Shown: one piece after another, positions 24,630 through 33,289 of the stretch | Layout: every line of letters starts with the position of its first letter | How positions within the stretch are numbered: position 1 is the first letter of the stretch | DNA from: an uncultured Lachnospiraceae bacterium | GTDB taxonomy: Bacteria; Bacillota; Clostridia; Lachnospirales; Lachnospiraceae | DNA length: 47,250 nucleotides | Direction: 5' to 3' | Assembly: GCA_910588405.1 (NCBI GenBank) | Contig: CAJUPT010000023.1 | Location: 1 to 47,250, forward strand | Notes under the pieces: model-generated | The model's database searches: none | What the model was told of the DNA's origin: nothing | What the model saw: only the letters and a program-made list of their open reading frames with translations | Position numbers and translations under genes: made by a program

Positions 24630-27071
24630 TCAGTCCCGGGCTTCCGCCTGGACCAGTACTTCCAGTTCGGCGATTGCCCACACATTGTCCGACTCCTCTC
24701 CAGGATCACCGGCCATCAGACGGATGAATCGGCCAGGCGTACATAAAAAGTAATAATTTTCATTGTCCTCCGTAAATACATCGACCTCCGTCCAGGTTTC
24801 ATAATCTGTAGACAGGAACACCCGCAGCTTTCTGGCGTAACAATCTCCCTTATCTTCTCCGGCAATCCCTTCATTCAGCCGGACGCCCGTCACCGGGTAA
24901 ACCTCATCCAGAGTAATGTCAAAAATCAACTGTTCCGTCTGATTATGCACAGTCTCCCATCTGGTGATCGGATTTCCATCCAAGGTCATATAAGAAGATG
25001 CCGGATTCTCATGACCCTCCACCTTCTCAAAAGGAGAATCGGCATAGAGCTCCGGTACCGGCTCTGAAACCGCACGATAGAGCTTTAAATGCAGCTTCGC
25101 ATATCGCTCATAGCCCTCCTGTGTACTGTCAGGAGAAAGCCGCTTCTGGGTAATCTTCACATATTTCAGTTTTAACGTTTCAGGCAGCCGGGCCAGGATC
25201 GCATACTGTCCGGTGAAGCTTCCTTCCTGCTCATTGAGCAGAAGCCAGTCTTCTCCGTCCTCAGACAGCCAAACCTGCGTATTTGGTACAATATCATCCC
25301 ATGAGGTATCCGCATAAAAGGCGTCAACAGGAACCGCTTCCTGGTAAGCTCCGATCAATACCGCTTCTTCCTCCGTGATCTCCTGCGTCCACTGAATCTC
25401 CTGACGATTTATGGGATAGAAAAGTCTCCCTGTCTCCTTATCCTGATGCATAAACTGCTGATCATATTCACGATACACCCTTTTATAGATCGTACAGACA
25501 GGAAAGCCATCCACCATAAAATCATGGACTTTGTCAAAATAATAGTATTTCTGATACCAGCCCGTATCCTCCCCGCTCTGGTAATTCTCTATAATGTAAT
25601 CCGCATCCTCAAAATCCACAAAGGAAACTCTGTCCCAATCTTTTTCCGGCAAAAACAGCTTTGAAAAACCATTGTAGGCATACAGGTTTAACGCAGGACT
25701 GTCATCCATCTCACAGATATACTGAATCGCCTGATAAGAGGACAATCCCCAGTAATCCTTATCATAATTATTTTCCACATCGTTTCGGGCGAACAGATTG
25801 AAATATACATATTCATATGGGTGATTGATACCGATCCAAACCACTGTACAGAGAAGCTCTCCGATCAGAAGGATTCTACCGGCCCATATCAGCCACCCTC
25901 TGTTCTGAGACCATTCCTCCCAGGACAAAAACCCAAAAAAAGCGGTCAGAGCAATAACAGAATACAGAAAATAAAAGTGCCGCCAGCCGTTATAAAGCAC
26001 TGGTTTTACGAAAATCACATATCCCAGCGGAATGGCTGCGGTCAAAACCAACGCCAGCTGGGCATACTGAACCCAACTCCATCCCTGACGGCGCATCGCC
26101 AGCCGTACCATATGGCAAAGGCTGCACACCGCGCCAAAGGCCGAAAAAACCAGATAGGCTACAGGTATGGAGATCAGCATCCAGACAAATACATAGGAAC
26201 GCCGCAGATCATCGCCTGTAACGGTGCTCCCCTGATACACGCTGGTACCAGGCATCGTCGTATAATTTGAAAAAGTATCTACCGTTTCCTTTACATTCTG
26301 AAACGTATTCGCCCAGATTCCCGGCGTCATAATAAAATAAAAGAGAAGGCTCAAACATCCGATCCCCAGGCAGATCAGAAACCCTCTTTTCAGCTGCCTC
26401 TCTGTCAGCTCGCGAACAAACACCATAAAAAGAAAGGCCGCAATCACCACTGCCAGCACAATTCTGGAGTTTGTCCCCAATGCGCCGAAAAATGCAAAGC
26501 AGATCATATCCCGCTTCTTCATATCCCGCAGCATTCTGCATCCAAAATAGATAGTCATCGTACAAAGAGAAAGCGCCATCAGATCCTTTATATTATAGAA
26601 AGAATCCGCCAGCGTTCTGGGGTTTAAAATATATATGGCCGTTCCCAACAACGCCAGCCAGCGGTTTTCCGTGAAAAGACGGCAGCATTTATAAAAACAG
26701 ACCGACGATAAAAAAAACAAAAAGAACGTATAAAAATGCCGTAACTGAAAAATCGTTTTAAAGGGCATTAAAAATCCCATCAAATGCTCTGCCAGTACCA
26801 TAGGCAGCTGGATGGCCACACCATAAAGAGACCGTCCGTCCTGCAAATCGCCCATCGAAGGGAAGTCCGCCGCGAAGGTCTTAATATCTGAAACCGATGG
26901 CACTAAAAACTTGTACACCATCAGGCTGTGTCCCCGCTGGCTCATCTCATCCACAGAAATTCCGTAATCGTCAAAAACAAGACAACCAAATATAAAAAAC
27001 ACAAGAAAAAACACAATCACCGCAGCGCTGCTTCTGTCTATTTTTTTTATAAGCTTATGTGTTTGAAACAA
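24630..27071 (-). CDS. GT-C membrane glycosyltransferase with C-terminal discoidin-like domain
   Basis: An 813-residue protein. The first ~430 residues have about 10-12 hydrophobic helices; the first outer loop has the acidic DDYGISVDEMSQRGH motif expected of GT39/ArnT-like enzymes. Residues ~430-813 are soluble and outside the membrane by topology. They contain TQVWLSEDGEDWLLL, LKYVKITQK, then TLDGNPITRWETVHNQTEQ and RKLRVFLSTDYETW followed by RFIRLMAG, which resemble F5/8-type (discoidin) galactose-binding folds. It begins with TTG after AAAAGG. It probably uses the lipid sugar made by the neighbouring DPM1-like enzyme; the added domain may bind the acceptor glycan. Confidence 0.78.
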   Translation of the reverse strand: MFQTHKLIKKIDRSSAAVIVFFLVFFIFGCLVFDDYGISVDEMSQRGHSLMVYKFLVPSVSDIKTFAADFPSMGDLQDGRSLYGVAIQLPMVLAEHLMGFLMPFKTIFQLRHFYTFFLFFLSSVCFYKCCRLFTENRWLALLGTAIYILNPRTLADSFYNIKDLMALSLCTMTIYFGCRMLRDMKKRDMICFAFFGALGTNSRIVLAVVIAAFLFMVFVRELTERQLKRGFLICLGIGCLSLLFYFIMTPGIWANTFQNVKETVDTFSNYTTMPGTSVYQGSTVTGDDLRRSYVFVWMLISIPVAYLVFSAFGAVCSLCHMVRLAMRRQGWSWVQYAQLALVLTAAIPLGYVIFVKPVLYNGWRHFYFLYSVIALTAFFGFLSWEEWSQNRGWLIWAGRILLIGELLCTVVWIGINHPYEYVYFNLFARNDVENNYDKDYWGLSSYQAIQYICEMDDSPALNLYAYNGFSKLFLPEKDWDRVSFVDFEDADYIIENYQSGEDTGWYQKYYYFDKVHDFMVDGFPVCTIYKRVYREYDQQFMHQDKETGRLFYPINRQEIQWTQEITEEEAVLIGAYQEAVPVDAFYADTSWDDIVPNTQVWLSEDGEDWLLLNEQEGSFTGQYAILARLPETLKLKYVKITQKRLSPDSTQEGYERYAKLHLKLYRAVSEPVPELYADSPFEKVEGHENPASSYMTLDGNPITRWETVHNQTEQLIFDITLDEVYPVTGVRLNEGIAGEDKGDCYARKLRVFLSTDYETWTEVDVFTEDNENYYFLCTPGRFIRLMAGDPGEESDNVWAIAELEVLVQAEARD

Positions 27072-27131
27072 TACCTTTTAATTCCTTTCTGCAGAGCCTG
27101 TTCGTATGCCATTATGAAAAGGCTTCTCTGC

Positions 27132-27389
27132 CTAAATACTGCCTTTGACATTTGAATACACCGTTTTCACCGATACGCCCGGAAGTCTTCCGATCTTTCC
27201 TGAAAGAGCGCTCACCACATCCTGGGGAGCATCCACCGCCACACTGATAATATTCACCTTCCGCTCCCGATAAGGAATCCCCATTCTTCCGATTATATAG
27301 CTTCCATATTCATGCAAAATTCCATTTAACCGCTCAACGGCTTCCCGGTTCTCGATAATCACTCCGATCAACGCAATTCTTGTCTCCAT
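27132..27389 (-). CDS. TM1266-family small ACT-like protein (iron-only hydrogenase system regulator)
   Basis: An 85-residue protein with TRIALIGVIIENREAVERLN, IIGRMGIPYRERKVNIISVAV and SGKIGRLPGVSVKTVY, matching the TM1266 family annotated as a putative regulator of the [FeFe]-hydrogenase system. The fold is NikR-C/ACT-like, with a likely small-ligand or metal role. AAGGGA precedes the ATG, and its own promoter lies at 27432-27460. No hydrogenase or HydEFG maturation genes are nearby, so the role is inferred from family naming only. Confidence 0.85.
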   Translation of the reverse strand: METRIALIGVIIENREAVERLNGILHEYGSYIIGRMGIPYRERKVNIISVAVDAPQDVVSALSGKIGRLPGVSVKTVYSNVKGSI

Positions 27390-27431
27390 ATGTTCCCTTC
27401 TGTAAATCCAATCTTGTGAAATACTATTGGA

Positions 27432-27460
27432 ATTTTAACATAAAATTCTAAACATGGCAA
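27432..27460 (-). promoter_or_regulatory. Promoter of the TM1266-family gene
   Basis: On the minus strand TTGCCA (27455-27460), 17 bp, TAAAAT (27432-27437), about 43 bp before the start codon. Confidence 0.6.
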
Positions 27461-27546
27461 CTATCTTCGACGCATTCCGGCGTTAGCGCCTGCCCAACTC
27501 AGGATTCCATACATTTCCTGCATGGAACACCTCGCGGAATAGCGGT

Positions 27547-27566
27547 GCATTTTGCCGGATACTTCG
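27547..27566. repeat. Short intergenic repeat, copy 1
   Basis: CATTTTGCCGGATACTTCG (19 nt, from 27548) occurs exactly again at 34680-34698, where it forms one arm of a perfect 13-bp hairpin. Here only one arm is present. Confidence 0.7.
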
Positions 27567-27640
27567 CAGTCGAGACGAACAATCAAATTCCATATCGCAG
27601 CATTCAAAAATTGATGTGAAATTTCTAAGCAGCAATGAAA

Positions 27641-27682
27641 AAGCAGATATCGAAAATATATAGCATCTTCCGATATCTGCTT
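27641..27682 (-). terminator. Terminator of the amino acid ABC operon
   Basis: A perfect 12-bp stem (27641-27652 with 27671-27682) follows the binding-protein stop codon on the minus strand and ends in TTTTTC; the plus strand is also followed by a T-rich tract. Confidence 0.85.
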
Positions 27683-27696
27683 CTTTTTTGATTTTT

Positions 27697-28596
27697 TTAC
27701 TCCACTTTGCCGCCTTCTACCACCAAACTATCAATATCAACCTCAGAACCATACACCGGCTCCAAAGTAGCCTTATAATCTTCATGGAAGAACTGTTCGT
27801 CTGCCAGTGCTTCGATCTCCTCGTTGATCCAATCCATCAGAGTCGTATTCCCCTTGGAAACAGCAGGAGCGATGGTATCCAAATCGCCCAATGATTCGAT
27901 GCCTACGCTGAATCCTTCATTTTGGAGTGCCCAGGCCAAAACCTCCGTATTGTCGGTGGAGAGAGCGTCTCCCCGGCCGTCCAGCAATGCATTATAAGCC
28001 TCGGTGTACTGATCAAATTTCAGCAGCTTCACATCGGGATAATTCTCAGTGAAATAGGTCTCCGCTGTGGTTCCCTTTGCCACAATCAGCGTTTTGCCTT
28101 TTAAATCGTCAGCGCTGGTAATCAGCGCGCTGTCAGGAGACACTACGCCCAAAGCCACTTTCATATAAGGAAGCGCAAAATCCACCTCCTGGGCCCGTTC
28201 TTCCGTTACCGTAAAATTAGCCAGAATCACATCCACCTTGCCTGTTTTCAGATACTCTACCCGGCTGGCGGCTTCCGTTGAGACATACTCCACCTCAACG
28301 CCCAAATCTTTGGCGATCCGCTCCGCAAAATAAACGTCATAGCCCTGATACTTACCGTTCTCATCCACATATCCAAAAGGATTCTTGTCGCTGAACACAC
28401 CGATGACGATTTTTCCGCTTTCCTTGATCTCATCCAGGGTACGATAAATATCCCCGTCACCTTGGGCCTTTGATTCCCCACTGTCTTTGCCCTGGGCTTT
28501 CGGCTCCCCGCCGCCTCCGTTCTCCTTTGCGCCGCAGCCTGCCAGTGCCGCAACCAGAACCAGGAAGGCCAATAACACTGCAATTGTTTTCTTCAT
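27697..28596 (-). CDS. Amino acid ABC transporter substrate-binding lipoprotein
   Basis: A 299-residue SBP_bac_3 family protein with a lipoprotein signal (VLVAALAGCGAKENG), a Gly/Lys/Glu-rich linker to about residue 50, then GKIVIGVFSDKNPFGYVDENG and GYDVYFAERIAKDLGVEVEY, VILANFTVTEERAQEVDFA, and LIVAKGTTAETYF. The motif order is that of polar amino acid, glutamine or cystine binding proteins; the ligand cannot be fixed. The ribosome site is GAGGAG. It is the last gene of a permease-permease-ATPase-SBP operon, separated from the ATPase gene by 112 bp with a small hairpin. Confidence 0.92.
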   Translation of the reverse strand: MKKTIAVLLAFLVLVAALAGCGAKENGGGGEPKAQGKDSGESKAQGDGDIYRTLDEIKESGKIVIGVFSDKNPFGYVDENGKYQGYDVYFAERIAKDLGVEVEYVSTEAASRVEYLKTGKVDVILANFTVTEERAQEVDFALPYMKVALGVVSPDSALITSADDLKGKTLIVAKGTTAETYFTENYPDVKLLKFDQYTEAYNALLDGRGDALSTDNTEVLAWALQNEGFSVGIESLGDLDTIAPAVSKGNTTLMDWINEEIEALADEQFFHEDYKATLEPVYGSEVDIDSLVVEGGKVE

Positions 28597-28708
28597 CTTT
28601 TTTACTCCTCTCTCAGATGAATTCTTCCGCTATACCTGTGAACCGAATGATTTGCCAATCAATTCTCATTATCTCAGTTCCATTATATTGCCGCTGCCCT
28701 TTTGGGCA

Positions 28709-29461
28709 TTATTTTTTCTCAAAGGTAAATGTATTCAAAAACCGCTGTGCCCTGTCTGTTTTCGGACTGTCAAAAAACGCGTCCGGCGTTCCAGTCTCCA
28801 CAATCTCGCCACCGTCCAGAAAAATCACCCGATCCGCCGCCGCTCTGGCAAACTGCATCTCATGAGTCACAATCATCATCGTGGAACCGCTACCAGCCAA
28901 CTCCATCATCACATCCAGCACCTCTCTGACCATCTCCGGGTCAAGGGCCGCTGTCACCTCATCGAACAGCATAATCTCCGGCTTCATAATCAGCGCCCTG
29001 ACAATCGCCACCCGCTGCTTCTGCCCGCCAGATAACTGTCTGGGATAAGCATCCTTTTTGTCCAGAAGCCCTACCCGCTCCAAAAGCTGACAGGCATCCG
29101 CTTCCGCTTCCTTCCGATTCCGTTTTTGCACCTTCATGGGACCCAGCAGAATATTATCCATCACGGTCATATGGGGAAACAGCTCATAGCTCTGGAACAC
29201 CATGCCGATCTTCTGCCGCACCTCGCTCCACCTGGCGGTTCCGTCCGTAATCGATACACCGTCCAGCAATATTTCACCGGACTGAATCGGTTCCAGACCA
29301 TTGATGCAGCGCAGGAACGTACTTTTTCCGCAGCCGGAGGGACCAATCAGCACCAGAACCTCCCCCTTTTTTAAGTTCAGAGAAATATCCTCCAGCACAG
29401 CGCCGTTGCCATAGTCTTTATGGAGATGCTGGACCTCCAGCAAAGTGATTTCCTCATCCAT
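28709..29461 (-). CDS. Amino acid ABC transporter ATP-binding protein (GlnQ-like)
   Basis: A 250-residue ATPase with Walker A IGPSGCGKSTFLRCING, Q-loop VFQSYELFPHMTV, signature LSGGQKQRVAIVRAL, Walker B IMLFDEVTAALDP and the switch His in IVTHEMQFA. It matches the PAAT family. The ATG at 29461 (MDEEITLLEVQHLHKDYG) is preferred, with GGGAG about 11 nt upstream; the longer frame beginning at 29689 is only an open extension. It powers uptake through the two permeases upstream. Confidence 0.93.
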   Translation of the reverse strand: MDEEITLLEVQHLHKDYGNGAVLEDISLNLKKGEVLVLIGPSGCGKSTFLRCINGLEPIQSGEILLDGVSITDGTARWSEVRQKIGMVFQSYELFPHMTVMDNILLGPMKVQKRNRKEAEADACQLLERVGLLDKKDAYPRQLSGGQKQRVAIVRALIMKPEIMLFDEVTAALDPEMVREVLDVMMELAGSGSTMMIVTHEMQFARAAADRVIFLDGGEIVETGTPDAFFDSPKTDRAQRFLNTFTFEKK

Positions 29462-29595
29462 TCTTTTATCACTCCCATTCTTGCCAAATTTCTTGTCAAG
29501 CCGCACTGTCCTCATCCAGCGATACCGTCTGTCCGCGACTTTATGTTTTACGCCTCTGTCCCGGTTTGATACCGGTTCGATTCTATCAGATTTCC

Positions 29596-30273
29596 TCAGT
29601 TCTTCCACCGTTTCTCCAGCCATGAAGCCAGCAGCGAAATTGGCCAGCAAGCCAAAAAATACAAAAAGAAGATCGTCCCATAGATCCATAGCGCGGCGTC
29701 CGGCACCGTGTACCGGTTCGCCTCGATAATCTGCTGCGCTACCTTTAAAACCTCTACCACCCCGATCATCACGATCAATGACGTAGTCTTGATCATACGG
29801 GTGGTCAGGTTGATCGCCAGCGGAATCAGCCGCCGCAAGGTCTGGGGAATCACGATATAGAGAAAAATCTGCACTTTCGTCAACCCCAGCGCCGCCCCAC
29901 TTTCATACTGATGAGTCGGAATGGAAATCAGAGCGCCTCTGACCAGATCGCCCATCTCCGCCGTTCCCCACAGCGTAAATACAATCACCGCCGACACCTG
30001 CCCGGACAGATTAATTCCGAAAGACTTGGTCAATCCAAAATATACCAGAAACAGCAGCACCAGCTGGGGCATAATTCGAATAAATTCCAGGTAAAATTTT
30101 GTAATTGCCTTGACTACCGGATGCTTAATCGTCATAACCGCTCCCAGCAACGTACCCAAAACAACAGACAGCGCCACCGCCAGCAGGGAAATCTTCAGCG
30201 TAATCCATAAGCCCCCCAGCAGACGGAGAAAATTATTTCCCATAAACAGAACTCTAATTCCCAAATCCTGCAT
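29596..30273 (-). CDS. Amino acid ABC transporter permease
   Basis: A 225-residue inner membrane permease of the HisM/GlnP family with about five helices and the cytoplasmic coupling region ESGAALGLTKVQIFLYIVIPQTLRRLIP, the EAA-type loop that contacts the ATPase. AAGGAGG precedes the ATG. Its start overlaps the other permease gene by 20 bp, and a 134-bp gap follows before the ATPase gene. Confidence 0.92.
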   Translation of the reverse strand: MQDLGIRVLFMGNNFLRLLGGLWITLKISLLAVALSVVLGTLLGAVMTIKHPVVKAITKFYLEFIRIMPQLVLLFLVYFGLTKSFGINLSGQVSAVIVFTLWGTAEMGDLVRGALISIPTHQYESGAALGLTKVQIFLYIVIPQTLRRLIPLAINLTTRMIKTTSLIVMIGVVEVLKVAQQIIEANRYTVPDAALWIYGTIFFLYFLACWPISLLASWLEKRWKN

Positions 30274-30919
30274 ACCGGAGCCTCCTTTCCACCACTGCCG
30301 CCAGAATCGATATGGGCAGAAGCAAAATCAGATAAGCAATCACCAGCATGAAAAGCGCCTCGTCTGTTTTATAGTAAAGCCCGATCAGATCCTTGGCCAC
30401 ATACATCAAATCTGGCAGTGCCACCACGCTAAATACCGAAGTCTCCTTGATCAGAAATATCATATTGGCACACAGACCCGGTATGGAAATCGCCAGCGCC
30501 TGGGGAAAAATCACATACCGCATCACCTGGGTATGGGTCAGCCCGATACTCAATGCCGACTCCATCTGACTTTTTTCAATCGCCTCCAACCCGCTCCGGA
30601 AAGCCTCAGCCATATAACTGCCGCCTAAAAATGCCAGCCCGATGATGGCACATGCCTCCGAGCTAATCCGAATGCCTACCTTGGGCAATCCAAAATATAG
30701 AAAAAACAGCTGAACCAAAAGCGGCGTATTCCTGGACAGCTCGATATAGATCGATACAATCCGCCGCAGCACCGGCACCCGATAATAAAGGGCCAGGGAA
30801 CAGAAAAGTCCTATGACCAATGACAAAAGAATCCCGATCACTCCCAGCTTAAGCGTCAGCTTTGCCGCCTCTATATATAGTGGTACATATTTCGTGATAA
30901 AACCCACGTCCAAGCCCAC
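30254..30919 (-). CDS. Amino acid ABC transporter permease
   Basis: A 221-residue HisQ/GlnP family permease with about five helices, the motif SRNTPLLVQLFFLYFGLPKVG and the coupling loop MESALSIGLTHTQVMRYVIFPQAL. The start is GTG with GGGAGG 4 nt upstream. It is the first gene of the operon, after a leader that holds a terminator-like hairpin. With the second permease it would form the heterodimeric channel. Confidence 0.92.
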   Translation of the reverse strand: MGLDVGFITKYVPLYIEAAKLTLKLGVIGILLSLVIGLFCSLALYYRVPVLRRIVSIYIELSRNTPLLVQLFFLYFGLPKVGIRISSEACAIIGLAFLGGSYMAEAFRSGLEAIEKSQMESALSIGLTHTQVMRYVIFPQALAISIPGLCANMIFLIKETSVFSVVALPDLMYVAKDLIGLYYKTDEALFMLVIAYLILLLPISILAAVVERRLRYAGFGN

Positions 30920-30956
30920 ATACCTCCCCTGCTAAATATTACACTGATATTCCTGG

Positions 30957-30991
30957 CAAAAACGCGAAAAGGCAGGGGCACAACCCCTGCC
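30957..30991 (-). terminator. Terminator-like hairpin in the amino acid transporter leader (possible attenuator)
   Basis: An 8-bp perfect stem (GGCAGGGG 30971-30978 with CCCCTGCC 30984-30991) with a 5-nt loop is followed on the minus strand by TTTTCGCGTTTTT. It lies between the promoter and the first gene of the operon, so it could stop transcription unless something prevents folding. A short leader ORF (MEIEYVDI) is present in the leader but has no convincing ribosome site. Confidence 0.6.
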
Positions 30992-31096
30992 AATCCGAAC
31001 CGCTCATATATCAACATATTCAATTTCCATCCTGATTGTTACAAATTGTTAAAAATCCCCTCTGTTACAAATCTGTCAAGTTTCTCAATTATAGGC

Positions 31097-31125
31097 ATCA
31101 TAGCATTGAACCGAAGGAATGTCAA
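31097..31125 (-). promoter_or_regulatory. Sigma-A promoter of the amino acid ABC operon
   Basis: On the minus strand TTGACA (31120-31125), 17 bp, TATGAT (31097-31102). The start of transcription would be near 31090, leaving a leader of about 170 nt. Confidence 0.85.
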
Positions 31126-31211
31126 CCCTTTTCTCTTTACTCTGCTTTCACTGTACTGCTCTAAAATATTATATCAACGGAATATTTCCGGTTAACGCAT
31201 GTCCGCTCTCC

Positions 31212-31850
31212 TTACTTTTTTCCCCAAAGCTTATTCTCCGTTCCATGCAGCAGCCGCCCAATATTCGTCCGATGCTGCCAGATTCCCAGCGCCGCCATCA
31301 GAAATACGACCACGCAGCTCTCAACCGTATAAACGCCCAGCGATACCGCCCCTGTAGCACACAAAGCCGTCCACACCACGAAAAAGGCGGTCAGTCCCAG
31401 AATAGAGCCCAGGGATACAAACCGGGTGAGCAGCACCGTGCCCAGAAAAACTGCCAAGCAAATCAAAAACAGCCGCCAGTCCCGCATAGCAATAATCAAA
31501 CCGCCGCTGCAAGCCACACCCTTTCCCCCTTTAAAGTGCATATAAAAAGGAAAATTGTGTCCCAACACTGCTCCGGCGGCAGCGTACTGCTCCAGCAAAC
31601 GGACAAAATCCGCTTCCGCTCTGTTGTGGAAAATCAGCCATGCCGCGAAGCAGGCAAGAATACACTTCATCACATCCCCTACCAGCACGATCGCGCCCGC
31701 CTTTTTTCCCATCACCCGCAGCACATTCGTACTTCCGGAATTGCCGCTGCCGTACTTTCTGATATCCCTGCCGTGCAGCTTTCCGTACAGATAGCCGGTC
31801 TGAAACAAACCGAAACAGTAGCCTATGGCCAGACAGATCACTCGTTCCAT
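31212..31850 (-). CDS. plsY: Glycerol-3-phosphate acyltransferase PlsY
   Basis: A 212-residue membrane enzyme that transfers the acyl group of acyl-phosphate to glycerol-3-phosphate at the start of phospholipid synthesis. It shows the three family motifs: YGSGNSGSTNVLRVMGKK, GHNFPFYMHFKGGKGVA and a C-terminal HRTNIGRLLHG. GGGGAGG precedes the ATG. It directly follows der, as in many Clostridia. gpsA, which is often next in the order, is absent here; instead an amino acid transporter operon with its own promoter follows. Confidence 0.95.
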   Translation of the reverse strand: MERVICLAIGYCFGLFQTGYLYGKLHGRDIRKYGSGNSGSTNVLRVMGKKAGAIVLVGDVMKCILACFAAWLIFHNRAEADFVRLLEQYAAAGAVLGHNFPFYMHFKGGKGVACSGGLIIAMRDWRLFLICLAVFLGTVLLTRFVSLGSILGLTAFFVVWTALCATGAVSLGVYTVESCVVVFLMAALGIWQHRTNIGRLLHGTENKLWGKK

Positions 31851-31887
31851 ACTTTCCTCCCCTTAAGTTTAGTTTGGCAGGTTTTTC

Positions 31888-33219
31888 TCAAACCTGATCT
31901 TTCTCTTTTCTCTCCCGGATAATAAATTTCAGAGAAGTCCCCCGGAAACCGAAGGCTTCCCGAATCTTATTCTCAATATATCTGGTATAAGAAAAATGCA
32001 TCAGTTCCTTATCATTGACAAAGATCACGAAAGTGGGCGGCTTTACGCCGACCTGTGTAACATAAAACAGTTTCAGCCGTTTTCCCTTGTCAGAAGGCGG
32101 CTGCTGCAAAGCCACGGCCTCGGTCATAATCTCATTGAGCACGCCGGTGCTGACCCGCAGATTCTGATTCTCGATTACCACGTCGATATAGTCATACAGC
32201 TTCACCAGCCGCTGTCCCGTCGCCGCCGAGATGTAAAGAATCTCCGCATAAGGCATATAAGAAAGCACTTCCCGCACCTTGGAGGTAAACTGATTCACCG
32301 TTTTATTGTCCTTTTCCACGGCATCCCACTTGTTCACCGCAATAATAATGCCCTTGCCCCTTTGATGGGCGACTCCCGCGATTTTGGCGTCCTGCTCCGT
32401 AATCCCTTCCGTAGCGTCGATCACCACCACAACCACATCGGCCCGCTCCACCGCCGTAACGGTGCGGATAATGCTGAACCGTTCCAGCTCTTCCTTGATC
32501 TTGCTCTTTCTGCGCAGACCGGCTGTGTCTATAAACACATATTCTTTTCCGTTCCGCTTCACCGTGGCGTCCACCGCATCCCTAGTGGTTCCCGCAATAT
32601 TCGACACAATCAGACGGTTTTCACCCAGCAGCCGGTTAATAATCGAGGATTTCCCCACGTTCGGCTTTCCCACGATAGCAATTCTGGGCCGTTCGTCCTC
32701 TTCCTCCGCCTCCTGACTGACGCGAAAATACTTTGTCACCTCATCCAGCAGATCGCCGATGCCCAGCCTTGAACTGGCGGAAAGGGGAATCGGATCACCG
32801 ATGCCCAGATTATAAAACTCATAGACGTCCGGCATAAACTTTTCAAAGCTGTCCACCTTATTTACAGCCAGCACCACCGGCTTGTGGGACTTCCGCAGCA
32901 TGTCCGCCACTTTGGAATCCGCGTCCTGCAGCCCCTGACGCACGTCAGTGATAAAAATAATCACATCCGCCGTGTCGATAGCAATCTGGGCCTGCTCCCG
33001 CATCTGAGACAGGATAATATCCTTACTCTCCGGCTCGATTCCGCCCGTATCGATCAGCGTAAAACTCATATTCAGCCATTCGCAGTCCGCATAGATCCGA
33101 TCCCGGGTCACTCCCGGCGTATCCTTCACAATGGCGATCCGCTCTCCGGCAATCACGTTAAACAATGTGGATTTCCCCACATTGGGCCGTCCGACGATGG
33201 CCACAATCGGTTTTCCCAT
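31888..33219 (-). CDS. der: Ribosome biogenesis GTPase Der (EngA)
   Basis: A 443-residue protein with two GTPase domains in tandem and a C-terminal KH-like domain, needed for 50S ribosomal subunit assembly. G1 of the first domain is GRPNVGKST (10-18), with DTPGVT and NKVD; G1 of the second is GKPNVGKSS (184-192), with DTAGLRRK and NKWD. The C-terminal KH-like part is from about residue 355. GGAGAG precedes the ATG. It lies between the DUF512 gene and plsY. Confidence 0.97.
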   Translation of the reverse strand: MGKPIVAIVGRPNVGKSTLFNVIAGERIAIVKDTPGVTRDRIYADCEWLNMSFTLIDTGGIEPESKDIILSQMREQAQIAIDTADVIIFITDVRQGLQDADSKVADMLRKSHKPVVLAVNKVDSFEKFMPDVYEFYNLGIGDPIPLSASSRLGIGDLLDEVTKYFRVSQEAEEEDERPRIAIVGKPNVGKSSIINRLLGENRLIVSNIAGTTRDAVDATVKRNGKEYVFIDTAGLRRKSKIKEELERFSIIRTVTAVERADVVVVVIDATEGITEQDAKIAGVAHQRGKGIIIAVNKWDAVEKDNKTVNQFTSKVREVLSYMPYAEILYISAATGQRLVKLYDYIDVVIENQNLRVSTGVLNEIMTEAVALQQPPSDKGKRLKLFYVTQVGVKPPTFVIFVNDKELMHFSYTRYIENKIREAFGFRGTSLKFIIRERKEKDQV

Positions 33220-33289
33220 ATATTACTCTCCTAATCGCAGTCTTGCAGCTCCATTTTCAGAGACTGCAATAAGCATTCATGTTCTGTTT

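Larger units (their letters stand above)
27390..27696. other. Intergenic region with promoter, shared repeat and terminator
   Basis: Holds the TM1266-gene promoter (27432-27460), a hairpin-rich stretch (27478-27566) including the near-palindrome GGCGTTAGCGCC and a TTCCAT/ATGGAA pair, a 19-nt sequence also found at 34680-34698, and the terminator of the amino acid transporter operon at 27641-27682. No ORF with a ribosome site was seen. Confidence 0.7.

Noticed and set aside
30920..31090. T-box or SAM riboswitch in the amino acid transporter leader
   Set aside because: I could not see the T-box sequence or a known aptamer core; only a terminator-like hairpin is supported.
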